Positions 20,100-30,250 of a stretch of 64,000 nt of DNA are shown here, in pieces. Made by a program: the position numbers and the translations under genes. The stretch covers positions 13,759,001 to 13,823,000 of the forward strand of contig CM072336.1 of assembly GCA_036874045.1 (NCBI GenBank), in the 5' to 3' direction. This DNA is from Cymodocea nodosa. Lineage: Eukaryota > Streptophyta > Magnoliopsida > Alismatales > Cymodoceaceae. The notes under the pieces are model-generated. The model searched no databases and was not told where the DNA came from. It saw only the letters and a program-made list of their open reading frames with translations. Numbering within the stretch: the first letter of the stretch is position 1; every line of letters starts with the position of its first letter.

Positions 20100-22971
20100 T
20101 CAAATAAACATCAACTCTTCATCTCCTTCTTCTTTTCAATTTTTCAGGAGACCAATTAAGGCCATATAGAGCCTTAATTTCTACAGATTCAAAACTTTGG
20201 TTAGCACATCTACAACATTTTCAGATCCTGCAATCTTTTGTAGATTTAACCTGTTCTGCTCTATCTCTTCCCTTACGAAATGAAATCTCATTCTCATATG
20301 CTTGGACCTTGAATGAAACTTCGAATTCTCAGCTAAATAAATGACACTTTGATTGTCATAGAACAGAATGCTTCTATTCTGTTTGTGCCCTAATTCGACT
20401 AGTATATTTTCTAGCTAGATTCTTTCTTTAGCTGCCTCTACTACTGCAACATATTCAGCTTCTGTGGTCGAGAGTGCAACAATACTTTGCTGCTTGGATC
20501 TCTAGCTAATTGTAGTACTTCCTATGTAGAAAACATAGCCTGAAGTACTTCTACTTTTATCCAAATCTCTTCCTAAATTAGCATCACAGTAGCCAATCAA
20601 TTCAACTGGTCCTTTCTTGAAATTCAGATCTACATCTAGGGAATATCTGAGATATCTGAGTATCTACAATACCGCGGACCAATGCTCAGCTCTTGGATCT
20701 ACCATATATCTACTAACCACTCCCACTACATGAGATATATCAGGTCTTGTGCATATCATGACATACATTAAACTTCCCACTACTGAAGCATATGGTATTC
20801 TGGACATTTTTGTCCTTTCTTCTTCAGTCTTAGCTGATTAATCTTTAGACAACTTGAAGTGGGGTTCGAGAGGTAGTTTAGTCTTCCTCTCATTTGAGAT
20901 ATTAAATCTCCTTAGTACCTTTCCTAGATACTTCTTCTGATTTAATCTCAAAGTGCCTGCCACTCTATCTCGGATAATTCTCATACCCAAGATTTGCTTG
21001 GCTTCTCCCATATCCTTTATGTCAAATTCTTTTGACAATTGTCTCTTCAATTGCTTAATCTGTTCCATACTAGAACAAACAATTAACATATCATCTACAT
21101 AAATCAATAGAATAATGAAGTAATCATTAAACAATTTTATGTAGCAGCAATAGTCTGTATCACATCTTTTGAAGCCTAGGGTACAGATAAAGGTATCAAA
21201 TCTCTTGTACCATTGTTGTGGTGCTTGCTTTAAATCATACAGACTTTTCAGCAATCTACATACTGTCTTTCTTTTCTTACTAGTTACTACAAATCCTTCT
21301 GGCTGCATCATGTAGAGTTCTTCCTGCAAGTCACCATGTAGGAATGTTGTCTTTACATCCATTTACTCTAAGAGCATATTTTCTGCAGCAACAATGCTTA
21401 AGATTATTCTAATAGTATTCATCTTCACAACAGGAGAGAATATTTCTGTATAGTCTATGTCTTGAATTTGTTGAAAACCCTTGACGACAAGTCTGACTTT
21501 ATATTTCTTGCTGCCATTTGGTTGTTCTTTCATCCTGAACACCCACTTGTTTCCTAGGATTTTCTTTCCTTCTAGCAATGAAGTTAGCTCCCAAATATTA
21601 TTCTTCTCTAGGGATCTCATTTCTTCTTTCATTGCTAACTCCCATTTGTGTGCATCACTTGCACAGATTGCTTCCTGATATGTTTCAGGTTCACCATCAT
21701 CCGTTAGTAACAAATAATCGAATGATGGTACATACCTTTCAAGTTGTCTAGAAACCCTTCCAGATCTTCTAAGTTGCCTAGTCTACAAGTTCCTTCTGAG
21801 GTTGTTCAACATCATTATCTAAACTGATCTCAACAGTACTTTTAGACTGAAGCTCTGATTGCTATTCATCTGCACTTTTTCTGTGCTTGTACATCTTGGA
21901 TTTAATGAATATGACATCTTTTGCATGGATTATTTTTTTGGTTTCTTCTACCCAGAATCTGTAACCAAAATAATCCTTACCATAGCCAATGAAATAACAT
22001 TTCTGTGATTTTGAATCTAACTTGTCTCTTTTGTCACTATTCAAGTGGACAAATGACTTGGATCCAAAGACTTTTAAATGAGCATAGTTGACCTCTTTCC
22101 CTGTTCACAACTCTTCAAGGTTCTTAAGCTCCATTGGGATAAATGGTCCTCTATTTATTAGATAGGTAACTGTATTGACAGCTTCTACCCAAAATGTCTT
22201 GGGAAAGCCTGCATGTAGTCTCATGCATCTTGCCTGTTTATTCAAGGTCTTGTTCATCCTTTCAGCAACTCCATTTTGTTGTGGAGTTCTAGCTACAGTC
22301 ATCTACCTTCTAATCCCTTACTCCTCACAGTAAACTTTAAATTTATTGCTATCATATTCTCCTTCATTATCTGACTTGATGGATTTGATTTTTCTTCCAC
22401 TCTGATTTTTCACTTTTGCCTTCTATTTCTTGAAGACTTGGAAAACTTCAGACTTTTATTTCAAAAAATAAACTCATACCTTCCTTGTACTGTCATCAAT
22501 GAAGGTAACATAATAGAGAACACCTCCTAAAGAACTGACAAGGGCAGGCCCCTACACATCCATGTGAACCAATTCCAATTTCTGTGACTTAAGATCATGA
22601 GGAGTCTTGGCAAAGTTGACTTTCTTTTACTTTCCCTCAATGCAATCCTCACATATCCCTAAATTGACATTCTTCAGCTTAGGGATTTTCCCTTCTGCCA
22701 CTAAAACTTTCAGTCCATTCTCACTGAGGTGTCCCAATCTTTTATGCCATAAGTTAGTGTCTTTAGTATCACTGACTGCTACAATAGAGTCATCTTGATT
22801 CGATGTTAGATATAAGGTACTAGTCCTCTGTCTTGAGGCAATAATTCTTGCACCTTTGGTTACCTTCCATTTGCCTGCACTAAAGGCAATCTAATAACCA
22901 TTGTTATCTAGGGAACTTATGAAAATTAATTGCTTTGCAAGATCTGGAACATATCTGACTTCTTACAATTT
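20100..22971 (-). pseudogene. Copia pol: integrase, reverse transcriptase, RNase H (stops present)
   Basis: Reading leftward, integrase is recognised near 22710-21860: a CEDCIEGK-like HHCC end, a DNEGEY motif and RTPQQNGVAERMNKT at 22105-22302, with the C-terminal domain SQKCYFIGYGKDYFGYRFW at 21862-22044. RT lies at 20838-21713, with KWVFRMK...VVKGFQQ, DVKTTFLHGDL, and the catalytic YVDD at about 21101-21090. RNase H with TEAEYVAVVEAAKE and a DNQSVIYLAEN block runs down to about 20180. Several TAG/TGA/TAA codons interrupt the frame, many at expected Gln or Trp positions. RT itself is split only by a stop at 21363. Confidence 0.88.
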
Positions 22972-23973
22972 CTATATCTCTTGCTTTATTTTTATGTATA
23001 CCTCTCCTATTCCCATCACATCTAGACTTGTGTTGTTAGCTAGGTACACCTTTTTTATAGGAGTTGCATGATAACTATGCAACAAATGTTTCCTGTAGGT
23101 AGTGTGGAAAAAAGCTTCTGAGTCCAATACCCATGAGTCAATTGAATTGTCTACATAGCATACTAGGGCATCATCTGAATTGTAGGAGACAACATTTGCA
23201 ACTACTCCTGATTCATTCCCTCTACTGTCTTTCTTAGGAGCCTTACACTGTGACTTGAAGTGCCCCCATTGATTGCAGTTCCAGCATTTGATATCTGATC
23301 TCACTTTACTAGTACCTCTAAACTTTGACCTTCCTTTGGATTTAAATTGTTTTGATTTACTTCTCCCTCTAATTTCAACACTAAGGGTAGAAGTTAAAGA
23401 TGACAATTCACTTTTCTTGGAAGTGTCCTCACTCAAAATTAAATCTCGGATGTCACTCATCTTAAGCTTCTCATGACCTAGTGAACTACTTACACTAGTC
23501 ACGATAGGAGACCAACTTTCTAGTAATGAGGATAATAAAATCAAGGCCTTGACTTTATCATCAAATACTATATCTACTGAATGCAGTTGATTCAAAATAG
23601 TATTTAGCTCATTAACGTGATCTGTTACATTTCCACTTTCATGCATTTTCAGATTAAATAATCTATGCATGAGAAATACCTTGTTGGCAACTGATGGCTT
23701 CTCATACATATTGGACAAAGCTTTCATCAAGTCAACCGCTGTTTTCTCCTTGGCAACGTTAGAATGAACATTCCTTGCCAGTGACAACCTAACGAGACCT
23801 AGAGCTTTTCTGTCCAGTAACTTCCACTCTTCCTGATCCATCTTCTCTAGTTTTCTTTCGAACAAAGGTTGATGAAGATTCTTCTGATACAAACAGTCTT
23901 CAATCTGAGACCTCCAATATCCGAAATCTTTGCTATCAAACTTCTCGATCTTGAGCTTTCTATCGTTTGCCAT
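22972..23973 (-). CDS. Copia gag with zinc knuckle and protease start
   Basis: A 333-codon frame runs from ATG 23973. Residues 1-200 carry the copia gag fold (FDSKDFGYWRSQIEDCL, ...MHRLFNLKMHESGNVTDHVNEL). A CCHC knuckle C-x2-C-x4-H-x4-C lies at residues 230-243 (CWNCNQWGHFKSQC). Residues 280-295 are the protease start, with WVLDSEAFFHTT where copia proteases have DSGAS, so the catalytic Asp is kept but the next Gly is Glu. The stop at 22972 truncates protease. Gag would form the particle that packages element RNA in the cytoplasm. Confidence 0.85.
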   Translation of the reverse strand: MANDRKLKIEKFDSKDFGYWRSQIEDCLYQKNLHQPLFERKLEKMDQEEWKLLDRKALGLVRLSLARNVHSNVAKEKTAVDLMKALSNMYEKPSVANKVFLMHRLFNLKMHESGNVTDHVNELNTILNQLHSVDIVFDDKVKALILLSSLLESWSPIVTSVSSSLGHEKLKMSDIRDLILSEDTSKKSELSSLTSTLSVEIRGRSKSKQFKSKGRSKFRGTSKVRSDIKCWNCNQWGHFKSQCKAPKKDSRGNESGVVANVVSYNSDDALVCYVDNSIDSWVLDSEAFFHTTYRKHLLHSYHATPIKKVYLANNTSLDVMGIGEVYIKIKQEI

Positions 23974-23996
23974 TCTATTAAACTAAAGAACCTTCT

Positions 23997-24008
23997 ACTC
24001 TGATACCA
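23997..24008 (-). promoter_or_regulatory. Initiator Met-tRNA primer-binding site (copia)
   Basis: The minus strand reads TGGTATCAGAGT two bases inside the 5' LTR. This is the standard plant copia primer site. Confidence 0.9.
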
Positions 24009-24010
24009 GT

Positions 24011-25018
24011 TGTTAGAATTGGAACAGATCGTTCAGTCAACTTTCTATGGCACGATACTGAAACACTCACCTCTAAACTTACCGAAACTAGAAGTTAAGA
24101 GTAAAAGAAGAAATAGCATAGTAAGACACAAGATTTACGTGGTTTAGCAACAGCCTACGTCCACGGAGAGTTGAGGTTTCTTCTATGAGCTTCGGCACAA
24201 TCAATCGCAATGTTTTACAACATCATAAAAGTTTATATACTACTCAACTTAGGGTTTATAAACCTTTAATTACATACAAGCCATTACAGTAGAGAAATAA
24301 TGCTTCAGAGAAGGGACTCTCAATTTTGGAGCCTTATCTTCTTATCTTTTCGAAATCTATAACATTTTGGATAGTTACAGACTTAACTATTCGAAGAGAT
24401 TCTTCTTTCTAACAGGCAGTACTGTACAGGTTAACTATCTGGAGAGATTTGGTATTTCAGACAGTTACAGACTTAATTGTCCGAAAACCCACTTACTTCT
24501 CTCTCTTTGTCCTTTCGAAAGGTTCTACCATTAACTCTTCGAAAACTACATGTCTTTCGGATAGTTATTATCTTAACCATCCAAAAACTCACTTAAGTGT
24601 CTCTTCAGTCATTTCGAAAGGTTTTGCCATTAACCTTCTGAAAACTTATGATTTTCGAATAGTTACTACCTAACTATCTGAAGATCCACTTAAGTCTCTG
24701 CTTTTCGGATACTTGGCTTCTTAACTATCCGAAGATCCACTTAAGTATCTAACTTTCGGATACTTCACTTCTTAACTATCCGAACATCCACTTAAGTGTC
24801 ATTTAAGTCATTTCAAATGGTTACAGCTAGTAATCCTCCAAAATCTTCTGACTTTCAGATAGTTAGCTCAAAGCCTCCGACTGAAACTTTATTTTCAGAT
24901 ACCTAGGTCCGATAACCTACCGAAAATATAAATCTACCGGATACTTACTGATAACAAGCTTCTAATTGAACCTGGACTTCTTGTGGCATACTCCACACCT
25001 ATACTACTTGCCCTAACA
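24011..25018 (-). repeat. Copia 5' LTR (right), 1008 bp
   Basis: It is the partner of 18911-20018 and the two differ by many scattered substitutions, so the insertion is not recent. It has the same TAACTATCC hairpin repeats with one unit fewer. Confidence 0.9.
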
Positions 25019-25665
25019 TAGATAACTTAACTATACAAGTTTTTAACATAACTCTTCGACTAAAATGAAACGTTAACTATCTGAAAGTTTACTTTTCCTA
25101 TTTCTGTATAACAAAATGTGTTAACTTAATGTATATTCAAGTAACTCAATGTGTATAGTTATGCTAATGTAACGAGTTAAACATGTGTAGCTCACGTGAC
25201 ATAATAAGGCATTTAAATTCAACACGTACATAATTCTAACTTAACGAGTTCAAATATTTCAAATACTTACAACCTTAACTATCCGATGCTTAGATGCATT
25301 TCGGATAGTTAATAGATAACTTACTGAACATTCACTTAAGTCATGTATTAAGGTTTCAACATGTGTACTCTAGGAAATAATAAAATATTCTTCTATCATT
25401 AAAAACATAACTGTCTGATACATGCAATATAACTCTCTGAAATATAGAAAATTCGAATACTTAGGAATTTCAAAGCTTGTAATTTCCCAACAATTCAGAA
25501 ATATCCTTAATTAACGTTAATTTCCTGAAATTAGGCAGATTCCTTCATTAAAGCATATAACAGTGTAATTATAACATAATGGCTTAATTCTCATATGATA
25601 AGCTAAATATTATGCAATTAACCATCATTTAACCCTTAATATTATGCACTTTTTCATTCTAAATA
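25019..25665 (-). repeat. Gypsy LTR B, 5' portion (right of copia insertion)
   Basis: It continues LTR B. The stretch 25019-25100 matches copia LTR 29198-29290. The stretch 25190-25260 resembles solo LTR 14120-14210. From 25430 to 25665 it matches LTR A 9098-9330 in reverse. The LTR would start TATTTAGAATG, a TG-to-TA change of the expected TGTTTAGAATG. Confidence 0.7.
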
Positions 25666-26009
25666 GAAGTAATTTTTAATCATTCATAATTAGACGTGCG
25701 AAATAATTCCTAACTTTACAAGATTCTGTAAACTTACCATAGTAATATTATGAGATTCCATAAACTTACCTTAGTAATATTACGAGGTTTCATGTTTAAT
25801 ACTATAAAAGCACACATAAGCTAGATATTCAATCTTTTAGAAATAATACTTAATTAACGTTTAATTCCTTTAAATTATATATTTTCTTTAATTAAGACCT
25901 GTAATTGTATAAATGTAACATAATGGCTTAATTCTCATATGATAAGTTAAATACGATGCAATTAACTATTCATTAACCACTAATATTATACATAATTTCA
26001 TTCTAAACA
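25666..26009 (-). repeat. Second, truncated gypsy LTR 5' end
   Basis: In reverse it starts TGTTTAGAATGAAAT at 26009 and follows LTR A/B (TTATCATATGAGAATTAAGCC block at 25930-25955), then diverges. It has its own TATAAAAG near 25804 and a 32-bp tandem pair at 25719-25790. Element B appears to abut or to have inserted into this older LTR. Confidence 0.6.
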
Positions 26010-26039
26010 AGAAGATTTTGCATAAGGTCAAGTTCTTTT

Positions 26040-26720
26040 CTTTGCCTTTCTACTAATTATTCATTCCACATTATATGGTCTAGGGCTTCCTTGGACCTCT
26101 TTGAATTTAGGAATTGATGGAGGAAGCTGAGTATTGAAAACAAGAATGGTGTCTTTAGGTTTTGGAGTTCCCTTCTCTTGTATTTCTTGTACATCTTAGA
26201 GAATTTGACTATTTACTTTGGTAGCCATATTATCATTAAATATTGTATATAAGTCATAATAGATAGGACATGGCTTTCTTGCACATGATTTACATTTTAG
26301 ATGTTACTGCAAAGAAAACATATAAATAGTCCATTATTATTAATAAGTTGAATTAAAAATGTATTCTATGTAATGAAATAAAATATTTATGTACCTGAAC
26401 AAATTCATCCCATATTTCCTTCAATATATTAGTTTAGCTAAATATATAATTCCACTCTCATCCACTTTGCTTTGAAAACTTTGTATGGTTTTTATACATT
26501 GTCCTCAAGGTTTTCACTCTACTTTTCACATGTTTTTTCTCAACATTAGAATTTGTTTGAACATTGTATTCAACAATCACCTTTTACACATGTCTTTACT
26601 CTAAGTTTACCATCTTGTTGTTTTGCATTTTATTCTCTTATTTTTGATGCTAATATACCTAAAAAAAATTCATCTTGTTTTGTGCTCCAATTCACATATT
26701 TCCTTCTATCAAAGGCCATA
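26040..26720 (-). pseudogene. Myb/SANT-like domain protein, broken (transposon-type)
   Basis: From ATG 26720 leftward, three frames give one protein: YVNWSTKQDEFFLGILASK, then KKHVKSRVKTLRTMYKNHTK followed by FSKQSG and EWNYIF, a WDEF motif, then after a gap CARKPCPIYYDLYTIFNDN near 26245-26300. This is the layout of plant Myb/SANT-like (L10-interacting-type) proteins. They bind DNA, and relatives are the accessory protein of PIF/Harbinger transposons. At least two frameshifts and a TGA at the conserved Trp break it. An intron may lie near 26320-26400. A MITE with G-rich ends follows 220 bp to the right. Confidence 0.7.
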
Positions 26721-26943
26721 TTTCTTGTACTATATTCAATTTTGGTGATGGTATAATGTTAGAAGATAAATAAACAAAGATTCATTATCATAAAATGATT
26801 GAAATCATAATAATTGAAATCAAATGGCACAACCATGCTAATTCAAAACTTGAGTTTCATAATAGAAAACATCTAAAACAAAACCTAATACATGCAACAA
26901 CATAAAAATTAGTAACTATAAACAACATAAAAATAGATCTTTA

Positions 26944-27426
26944 AGGGGGGTCTATGTACTTGGAATTTAAATTCTAACAAAATTTGAATTTTGTAGAATT
27001 TGATGAAAAAAATTTGAAATTTAGGTATTTATGCATGTTTATAAATTTGACAAAAATTGAAATTCAAGTGTTTGTGCATTTGATAGAATTGATTTTTAAT
27101 GAAATTTTTAAGTAATTAGAGGGAGCCCTATCTCTCCCTCTCTCCCTCTCTCTCTCCTTCTTTCTCTCTCTCCCTCTCCCTCTCTCCCTCTCTACCTCTC
27201 CCTCCCTCCCTCCCTCCCTCTCTCTCTCTCTCTCTCTCCAACAATCTCACTATAACCTTTCATGAAGGCCAATCACACAAGCAAGAGACATAGGAGGGAG
27301 ATGATGAGTGGGATGGGATTTAATTTTCAACCCTTTAAACTTAAAAAACAAATTCCAAGATTTACTAAAAAGACAGAATTCACTATCCGTCAAAAAGTGA
27401 ATTCCATAAAGGCACAAACAACCCCC
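26944..27426. mobile_element. MITE-like element, possible PIF/Harbinger type (TTA flanks)
   Basis: The left end GGGGGGTCTATGTAC and the inverted right end GGGGGTTGTTTGTGCC are similar, and TTA flanks both sides (26941-26943, 27427-27429). Terminal similarity is imperfect. It contains the CT microsatellite 27131-27239 and no coding capacity. Confidence 0.45.
27131..27239. repeat. CT/CCCT microsatellite
   Basis: About 110 bp of CTCTCC/CTCCCT low-complexity sequence. Confidence 0.95.
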
Positions 27427-27490
27427 TTATAGAATTGGATGGAAATTTTTTTCCTTTCCATCCAATTCTGTGTGCACAAACTCCTCCTTA
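27427..27490. repeat. Small perfect foldback
   Basis: Perfect 15-bp arms (27431-27445 and 27455-27469, AGAATTGGATGGAAA) with a 9-nt loop are followed by GTGCACAAACTCCTCC and TTA. It may be a remnant of a second small MITE. Confidence 0.5.
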
Positions 27491-28211
27491 TTGTCATTTA
27501 AACAATTAAAAATAGATAGGCCTAGTAGTTCTTATTGACTACTTGAAGACATATAGGACAACACATTCATCCTTTTAGATTGAACAATGGTGAGTGAAGG
27601 CCACCTTATTTTACACCACAACAAAAAAGGAAATAACCTCTAGATTAGCCATTAACTAGCACCAAACCTTTAGTTGAACTTAGGCTAACTTCTAGAAGCA
27701 AAATGTCACCACATAGCATCAAATGTTTTAATTAAATCTAGACTATCAAAATGTCATTGTTTTAATTAAATCTCTACCACAAGTTTTAATTAGATAAGAT
27801 TTCCCACTTGCCACCACATAACATTAGATGATGCATTTTAATCACAACCAACCTATAGTTAAAGCTAGGCATGAAGTAAACAACAAAAATCAAACATGTT
27901 TCACAATTAAATTTTTGATTAAACAACCTAATGGCTAATTTTTGATCCAACATTGACTTTAAAACATAAAATAGGGAAGCATGCAATCACTTACTAACAT
28001 CCAACAAAATAGAGTATACATTTATTAGATTCAACCAATAATATCTAGACAACAAAATTTATCATAGGCAACATGTTATATCATCCACATCTTCTATGGG
28101 CAACATTTATTAGAGGTTATATGAGCAACATCTAATAGATTTACATTCGACATCCTACAAGTATAGATTGAAAGGTATATCTTTGGAGAGCAACAGACAT
28201 CAAATTAATGA
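27491..28211. other. AT-rich intergenic sequence
   Basis: No gene recognised. There is a short direct repeat of TGTTTTAATTAAATCT near 27723-27775; nothing else is supported. Confidence 0.4.
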
Positions 28212-28216
28212 AAATT

Positions 28217-29497
28217 TGTAGGATCGTCTATATCACAAGACGGGGGGGTGAGTCGTGTCTTTAGTAATTAAATACTAGCGGATAAAACAAGAGCACAAAA
28301 CACTCGTAAATGAAATTCTATTCTTTTATTTCAAGATAGAATTTACAATATCTTTTCAGCTCAATTCCCTTCTTGACGGTTTTGATACAGTAATTTTTGA
28401 TATACAATTCAAATAGAAAAACAAAGCTCTTTTTCAAAACTAATTTTGAATTGTATAAAACCTGATCTTTATGCACACAACTCTTTTCTTTCTCTTTGCT
28501 CAGCTTCTGTATCTCTTCTTCTCCAATTATCGAATTTCTAGACTTCTTGCGTTTGCAACTCCTTTTCTAAAATTTCTTGAAATTTCAAACTTCTTCTAAT
28601 GTTGGAGAACTTTTCAGAATATGAATATTCAAGCTTAACTTTTCAATTAGGGATCCAGATTGAATATTCAGACTTGGTTTTTGAGATTGGGATCATTTGT
28701 TGTAATGTAGCTCGTACTCTCTATTAGTAGTCGAACTCTATTGTCTTTCACGTTCAGCATGTTCATCCACTTGATCCACAATCCATAATCCACGTACTAA
28801 TTTTCTCTTTAATCCAAATTACTTTCTATTTTAATTTCCACTTTCTCCACTAACATTTTGAATTTCCACAATCTCCACTTCATAGATTCACCGAAGCTTT
28901 ATCTTCCTAGAGTCTTGTAGAATATCTTCTAAGTCTTCGATTTAATCGAACATTTATCCTTTAACTCCTGTAAAAACTCGAACACTTATCTTTTAACTCT
29001 TCGATTTTTTGCACCTGCAAAATACGTGACTAAACAAAGAAACTTTTCTGTTCATTAGTCCTTTTATAAAACTCGAATAGTTATCTATCCATGCGTATAA
29101 AAACTTGAATAGTTACCTAACTATTTGATTTTTCATTACCGAACGCACATGGAAAACATGTGACAACTTAAAACATTAAAAACACACGTGCAGATAACTT
29201 AACTATATGAGTTTTTAACATAAAGTATTCGACAAAAATGAAACGTTAACTATTCGAAAGTTTAACTATCTGAAACGTTAACTATCCGAAAGTTTAACTA
29301 TCCGAAATGTTAACTATCCGAAAGTTTAACTATTGCAAATCTAGCTCTTCGAAAATCTTTAATTTATCTAACATAAAAATGAAACTTTCCGATAATCTGT
29401 TAACTATTATACTTAGAGAAATATACTTAGAGAATATTATGTAGACTTATTTAAATACGTTAATAAAGCATATATCATCAAAATTAAATACCTAACA
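28217..29497 (-). repeat. 3' LTR of composite copia element (1281 bp)
   Basis: It runs TGTAGGATCG...CCTAACA in plus orientation. Near 29236-29335 it has six 16-bp units (GAAACGTTAACTATCC / GAAAGTTTAACTATCC) against four in its partner. It shares about 350 bp with gypsy LTR B. Confidence 0.9.
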
Positions 29498-29511
29498 ATC
29501 TCCCCCTTTTT
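29498..29511 (-). promoter_or_regulatory. Polypurine tract of composite copia element
   Basis: The minus strand reads AAAAAGGGGGAGAT directly before TGTTAGG of the 3' LTR. Confidence 0.85.
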
Positions 29512-29842
29512 GATGATGTCAAAACCTAATAAGTTACATAATTTATATCTCCCCCTTTTTGGCATTATAAAAAAGTAAACAAACTATTTTCTCCCTCTTT
29601 AGTAAGTTAAGTTTTATAAATGTAAGGAAGGATATCTTACTAAGTATATATTAATCAAAACGATAGTGTCAAACATACATAGGATTTATGGATTAAGCAG
29701 AAATTGTTTAATATCATAAACTATGAAAAATAATCACGTAACATTAAAATCAGTAAATAGTTTACATAATAGTTTTGGTTACAAATTACAAAAAAAAAAA
29801 TCATGTAATACATAATTTGTATAATCACAAGCATCTTTGTCT

Positions 29843-30052
29843 TCAAAAAATATCAATCAAAGTATCTAAAATTTTCTTTGCAATACCTGTACTAACTCTA
29901 TTTATCTGATCAAGTAATGCCTGATCTAAATCATTTTGAGAAACTTGTGATGGTTGTTGTAAAAATTCAGTATGTATGTCTATATCTATATCTATATGTA
30001 TTTCTTTGTGTATACATTGTTGTATATCTATATGTATATCTGTATGTATCAT
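29843..30052 (-). CDS. Short repetitive ORF downstream of the second primer site
   Basis: A 69-codon frame begins 27 bases inside the second primer site. Its first half is an HTDIHIDIQ/IDIDIDIHTEF repeat encoded by TATATCTA microsatellite; the second half (DQALLDQINRVSTGIAKKIL) looks like an amphipathic helix. No family is recognised. It may be translated from the non-autonomous part, or be chance. Confidence 0.25.
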   Translation of the reverse strand: MIHTDIHIDIQQCIHKEIHIDIDIDIHTEFLQQPSQVSQNDLDQALLDQINRVSTGIAKKILDTLIDIF

Positions 30053-30078
30053 TTTGAGAAACTTTATTTTAGTATAAG

Positions 30079-30091
30079 CTCTGATATTAGT
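30079..30091 (-). promoter_or_regulatory. Second, internal Met-tRNA primer site
   Basis: The minus strand reads TAATATCAGAGC against TGGTATCAGAGC, directly after the internal LTR end at 30092. Confidence 0.65.
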
Positions 30092-30250
30092 TGTAGGATC
30101 GTCTGTATCACAAGAGGGGGGGTGAATTGTGTCTTTAGTAATTAAATACTAGCAAATAAAACAAGAGCACAAAACACTCGTAAATGAAATTCTATTCTTT
30201 TATTTCAAGACAGAATTTACAATATCTTTTCAGCTCAATTCCCTTCTTGA
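30092..30250 (-). repeat. Internal LTR fragment (3' end of LTR)
   Basis: It is nearly identical to 28217-28375 and 31985-32142, and ends abruptly at 30250 where gag-linker sequence begins. Confidence 0.9.

Larger units (their letters stand above)
18911..25018 (-). mobile_element. Full-length Ty1/copia retrotransposon, TSD TAGAT
   Basis: It has LTRs at 18911-20018 and 24011-25018. The 5-bp duplication TAGAT lies at 18906-18910 and 25019-25023. The primer site is at 23997-24008 and the polypurine tract follows 20018. Pol runs gag-protease-integrase-RT-RNase H on the minus strand, the copia order. Gag is intact but pol has stops, so the element is not autonomous now. It is inserted in gypsy LTR B; removing it rejoins sequence that is continuous in copia LTRs at 29181-29230. 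Confidence 0.92.
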
